64,000 nt of DNA from Pseudoflavitalea rhizosphaerae (GTDB lineage Bacteria; Bacteroidota; Bacteroidia; Chitinophagales; Chitinophagaceae), in assembly GCF_003991355.1 (NCBI RefSeq), contig NZ_RCSU01000017.1:62001-126000 (forward strand). The letters run 5' to 3'. The notes beneath the pieces were generated by a model. It had not been told where the DNA came from. It saw nothing but the letters and a program-made list of their open reading frames with translations, and searched no databases. Of the stretch, positions 61,549 through 64,000 are shown piece after piece (position 1 is the stretch's first letter; each line of letters starts with the position of its first letter). The position numbers and the translations under genes were made by a program.

Positions 61549-61815
61549 TGATGCACCTGTTCCCATTCTCCCTCACCAGCGTGGTGGGAAGTGATGCACA
61601 CATCTCACAGAAAAACTTTTACCGTATCAGTGTGCTCTATCAAAAGGGATATAGGTGTTTTAAGGCCTCGCAAATACAAGCGAAGAAGCCCAATAAAATT
61701 ACCACCGCCCATCAAACCCTGAAAAGCAAAAAAACATCCTCCCGCGCAGTTGTATTTCGCAGCCTTAAAACACCTATATCCCTTTTGATAACAACAAAGA
61801 GAAAGTTTTTCAGGA
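61549..61815 (+). repeat. Family-2 structured element, copy R
   Basis: The main stem is a perfect 29-bp inverted repeat, 61638-61666 with 61762-61790 (TATCAAAAGGGATATAGGTG onward). Inner conserved blocks are AAGCGAAGAAGC (61679-61690) and ACATCCTCCCGCGC (61734-61747), and the second stem is AATACAA with TTGTATT. Outside, CAGAAAAACTTT near 61611 is inverted at about 61802-61813, extending the foldback. The 5' margin GATGCACCTGTTCCC matches copy P. Only the GGGATAT part of the stem is shared with the other copies. The element ends just before the stop of the minus-strand lipoprotein gene. Confidence 0.85.
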
Positions 61816-61828
61816 AACAGGGAGCAGC

Positions 61829-62539
61829 CTACTTCAACACCACGCCCTTCAACCTCTCCTTTCTCCATTGACCGGCGAGCTGATTAGCAGCCTGCGCATC
61901 ATCGAGTTCATAAAGATGGTAGGTGTTGTCTTCGAGGTTGATCTTCCAGACGGTTATTTTTTTGCCGCCATTCTCTTCGTTTTCCTGGGTGCCAACGATC
62001 ACCAGTTCATTGTTGCTGGTCCAGAAAGCATCTTCAACAGAGCCGCCGGGTCCCATGAAGAGGAGGCGTTTGCTTTTACCTGATTTGGGGTCGATGAGAT
62101 TTACTTCGGTATCAGGACCTCCGGCAGTGCCGATAAGTCTGCCGCGTGAGTCTTTGCGGATATCGATATTGTAGCTGTCGAGATCGATGAAACGTGTACT
62201 GTCAGGTGAATATTTGAGGAATGTTCCGTAGGAGGCGTAATAGTTTTTGGCAGGTTTGAAATCCTGGGTGAGCAGGGAATCCTGTTCGTAGCTGCTCTTG
62301 TATTTGAAGCGACTCCAGTCGAAGTTGGAGATCTTTGTTTTGGCGTAGTCTGTGAAGCCTGCGGTCTGGAAGCGCTGGATGGTTTCGGCAGTGAGTGTGG
62401 AATCCGGACCGGTAGTAACAACGCTGTCTGTTGTTTCTGTTTCATCATCGGGTTGGGCCTGTTTGTCTGCATTGTCGTTGCAGGCCGTGGCGGAAATGAT
62501 GAGGAATGCTGATATGGAAGTGTATATAGTGTATTTCAT
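61829..62539 (-). CDS. Unknown lipoprotein
   Basis: A 236-residue lipoprotein starting at ATG 62539 (MKYTIYTSISAFLIISATAC, lipobox Cys at 20); an in-frame Met lies one codon upstream and the frame is open to 62569, but only this start gives a clean signal peptide. An acidic linker (PDDETETTDS) is followed by a domain with repeated short strands such as LLFMGPGGSVEDAFWTSNNE and ELVIVGTQENEE, which resemble one or two beta-propeller blades. I do not recognise a family. Its 3' end is close to family-2 element R. Confidence 0.72.
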   Translation of the reverse strand: MKYTIYTSISAFLIISATACNDNADKQAQPDDETETTDSVVTTGPDSTLTAETIQRFQTAGFTDYAKTKISNFDWSRFKYKSSYEQDSLLTQDFKPAKNYYASYGTFLKYSPDSTRFIDLDSYNIDIRKDSRGRLIGTAGGPDTEVNLIDPKSGKSKRLLFMGPGGSVEDAFWTSNNELVIVGTQENEENGGKKITVWKINLEDNTYHLYELDDAQAANQLAGQWRKERLKGVVLK

Positions 62540-62682
62540 CATGAGAACGTTGTTGATTAAGGTACACAATAATTCGGCATCGGCCTGTTAAGCGGTGCTG
62601 GCGCGGGGTTTATTTAACGGGGTTTTAATAGATATGACTTGCGCACTGTTCCGGACTTCCTGCAAATTGTTGATGGAATGCA

Positions 62683-62922
62683 TCAGGATGCGGGAGCTAA
62701 TGCATCGATCTTCTGTGCCAGTTTCCTGTCTTTCTCCGTAATGATATCGCCTGCATCATGCGTGGAGAGCCAGATCTCCACTTTATTGTAAACATTGGTC
62801 CAGAGGGGGTGGTGGTTCATTTTCTCCGCTTCAATGGCCACACGCGTCATGAAAGCGAATGCTTCAGAGAAATTGCGGAACTCGAATTGGCGATAGAGTT
62901 GATTGTTTTTTTCCTGCCACAT
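62683..62922 (-). CDS. Pterin-4a-carbinolamine dehydratase
   Basis: A 79-residue dehydratase that recycles 4a-hydroxytetrahydropterin formed by aromatic amino acid hydroxylases. The active-site pattern [20 protein letters not shown] with the His-His pair and the late [13 protein letters not shown] are diagnostic. It is slightly shorter than the usual 95-110 residues, lacking some N-terminal sequence, but starts well at [15 protein letters not shown]. It follows the IPExxxVDY gene by 20 bp on the same strand. Confidence 0.93.
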   Translation of the reverse strand: MWQEKNNQLYRQFEFRNFSEAFAFMTRVAIEAEKMNHHPLWTNVYNKVEIWLSTHDAGDIITEKDRKLAQKIDALAPAS

Positions 62923-62942
62923 AATGAATCGGTTTAACAGAC

Positions 62943-63377
62943 TTAAAATATCAGGTGACCCTTGTTCTTGATTTTTTCATTGGTCAGCTCCGTTACCAGT
63001 TGTACGGGCGAGAGGGAACGGATGCCGGTTACCAGTTGTTGCATAAAATCTTCGGCCACGATATCTCCTTTGAGGAGCCAGAGGAAGTCGAGATGTTTGA
63101 ATTCCGGCAGCAGGTATTCACCATCATACTGGTTGTGATAAAGATAATGCACCAGTGAGGTGGTGGGCTCACGGTATTCGAAGATGGAGAAATAATAGTT
63201 CCGGGATTTCTTGTAGAGTTGTATCTCGATCTCGTTGTTGATCCGGAAATCGTATCGCAGCAATTGATTGAGCTGCCAGCAGAACTGATAGTTCTTTACA
63301 GATGCCACAATGCCCAGTAAGCGGGTATTGTCGAAGAAATCATCTGCGAGATCGTCGAAGTCTAGTTTCAGTTTCAT
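62943..63377 (-). CDS. IPExxxVDY family protein
   Basis: A 144-residue protein of a Bacteroidota family named after its motif, here [17 protein letters not shown] (Leu for Ile and LDF for VDY). The family's function is unknown. The N-terminus [15 protein letters not shown] is acidic. It lies between the M28/PDZ peptidase (24 bp upstream) and the dehydratase gene (20 bp downstream), so the three may share a transcript. Confidence 0.88.
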   Translation of the reverse strand: MKLKLDFDDLADDFFDNTRLLGIVASVKNYQFCWQLNQLLRYDFRINNEIEIQLYKKSRNYYFSIFEYREPTTSLVHYLYHNQYDGEYLLPEFKHLDFLWLLKGDIVAEDFMQQLVTGIRSLSPVQLVTELTNEKIKNKGHLIF

Positions 63378-63401
63378 GGATGGCAGGTATTGGCCTGATG
63401 C

Positions 63402-64000
63402 TTACCGGAAAGTTACTTTGGTTTCCAGGGTATCGTTTCCTCGTTTGTATTTAACAGTTGTTGAGTCGCCTTTTTTGAATTTGGAGAGCGCCTGCATATA
63501 AGCTTCCATGGAAGAGATGGAGTGCTCACCCAGTTGAATGATCACATCTCCTGTTTTGATACCGGCTTTCTGTGCCGGCCTGTTATCGCTTACGCCATCG
63601 GCGCGAACGCCTGCTCCGGTGAAAGTGTAATCAGGCATTATGCCGAGTGATACACTGAAGCGGGCTGAGCTGGATGTTTGTGTTTCGCGGGTTTTGGCGA
63701 AGGCCAGTTTACCTTTCGTATTGGTGGCTGTAACAATATTCTCGATGCATTTGATCACCAGCAGCTCACCTTTATAGTTGATCTTATTGTAATCGTCTGA
63801 GGGTTTGTGATAGTCTGTATGCAGGCCGGTGAAAAAGAAAAGAACAGGAACATCCATCCGGTAGAAAGAGGTATGGTCGCTGGGGCCGGTGCCACTGGAA
63901 TCGAATTTGAAGGTAAGCGGATTGTGCTTAGGGCTCATGCTGCTGAAGATCTCGCTCCAGACCGGGGACGTGCCATAGCCGCCGACGGTGAGTGTTTTGC
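63402..64000 (-). CDS. M28-family peptidase with C-terminal PDZ domain (incomplete at window edge)
   Basis: Only the C-terminal 199 residues are inside the window; the frame stays open to the right edge, so the gene continues beyond 64000. The visible part begins with KTLTVGGYGTSP, then the end of the M28 catalytic domain (GPSDHTSFYRMDVPVLFFFT with the zinc-ligand His) and GLHTDYHKPSDD. A PDZ domain follows (about residues 110-199): DYTFTGAGVRADGVSDNRPA, then KAGIKTGDVIIQLGEHSI. The M28-PDZ arrangement suggests an exported aminopeptidase; no start or signal peptide can be judged. A start at the internal Met 63938 would cut the catalytic domain and is not used. Confidence 0.88.
   Translation of the reverse strand, partial: KTLTVGGYGTSPVWSEIFSSMSPKHNPLTFKFDSSGTGPSDHTSFYRMDVPVLFFFTGLHTDYHKPSDDYNKINYKGELLVIKCIENIVTATNTKGKLAFAKTRETQTSSSARFSVSLGIMPDYTFTGAGVRADGVSDNRPAQKAGIKTGDVIIQLGEHSISSMEAYMQALSKFKKGDSTTVKYKRGNDTLETKVTFR

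Noticed and set aside
61110-61815. Integron attC sites or a retron msr-msd for the family-2 elements
   Set aside because: The hairpins lack RYYYAAC/GTTRRRY ends, and no integron integrase or reverse transcriptase is present in the window.

Overview
The window reads as chromosomal DNA of a Bacteroidota bacterium, most likely family Chitinophagaceae (Chitinophaga/Niastella/Pseudobacter-like). The pointers are IPExxxVDY and DUF2480 proteins, PspC/PadR and LpoB/COG3014 pairs typical of the phylum, Kdo-type LPS genes, promoters of the Bacteroidota form (TTG, about 19 bp, TAnnTTTG), almost no Shine-Dalgarno sequences, and mid-range GC. The species is inference; the phylum is well supported.

Layout. 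1-5.7 kb: ybeY, a 1.06-kb AT-rich gap with two ParB-site-like palindromes, mnmG, msrC, nadA, then an intergenic region dense in DnaA boxes that is a candidate replication origin. 5.7-13.2 kb: a PpiD/SurA-type periplasmic isomerase, DUF2480, cydAB, corA and a KdnB-like dehydrogenase. 13.9-19.4 kb: ROK kinase, rhomboid protease, kdsB, sterol-desaturase-family protein, dnaN. 19.7-22.6 kb: an unknown protein, a cytoplasmic-looking trypsin-like protease with a zinc ribbon and a YbjN-like tail, and recX. 22.9-32.7 kb is more accessory: unknowns, M28 peptidase, acetyltransferases, Nudix, a Toprim/primase-like protein, an FAD oxidoreductase, a decayed TylF-type methyltransferase and tRNA-Phe. 32.8-40.4 kb: recQ, then kdsD-manC-exonuclease-ridA-yjbR and a methionine aminotransferase. 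41-46.2 kb: lipoprotein, feoB, asnS. 46.4-51.1 kb: orphan exbD, a 2OG oxygenase, and an LpoB/COG3014 envelope cluster. 51.3-64 kb: a PadR/PspC operon with a visible operator, a TraB-like protein, gcvT-SRPBCC-comB-mscS, rho, and a minus-strand set ending in an incomplete M28/PDZ peptidase.

The strongest unexplained signals are two families of intergenic repeat. Family 1 (five copies: 18.1, 23.5, 39.1, 42.2, 46.3 kb) is a 105-190 bp foldback holding four copies of a TCGCC-N3/4-GGCGA palindrome. Family 2 (three copies: 47.2-47.5, 61.1-61.4, 61.5-61.8 kb) has a near-perfect 27-29 bp terminal stem whose sequence differs between copies while pairing is kept, enclosing conserved unpaired blocks. That is the signature of a structured RNA or of a single-stranded DNA substrate. 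I recognise neither family.

How the genes fit together: kdsD, kdsB and the KdnB-like enzyme point to Kdo (possibly 8-amino-Kdo) in LPS; cydAB serves low-oxygen respiration; dnaN, recX, recQ, mnmG, rho, asnS and tRNA-Phe are housekeeping. The DnaA boxes, ParB-like sites, mnmG and dnaN together suggest an origin-proximal position.
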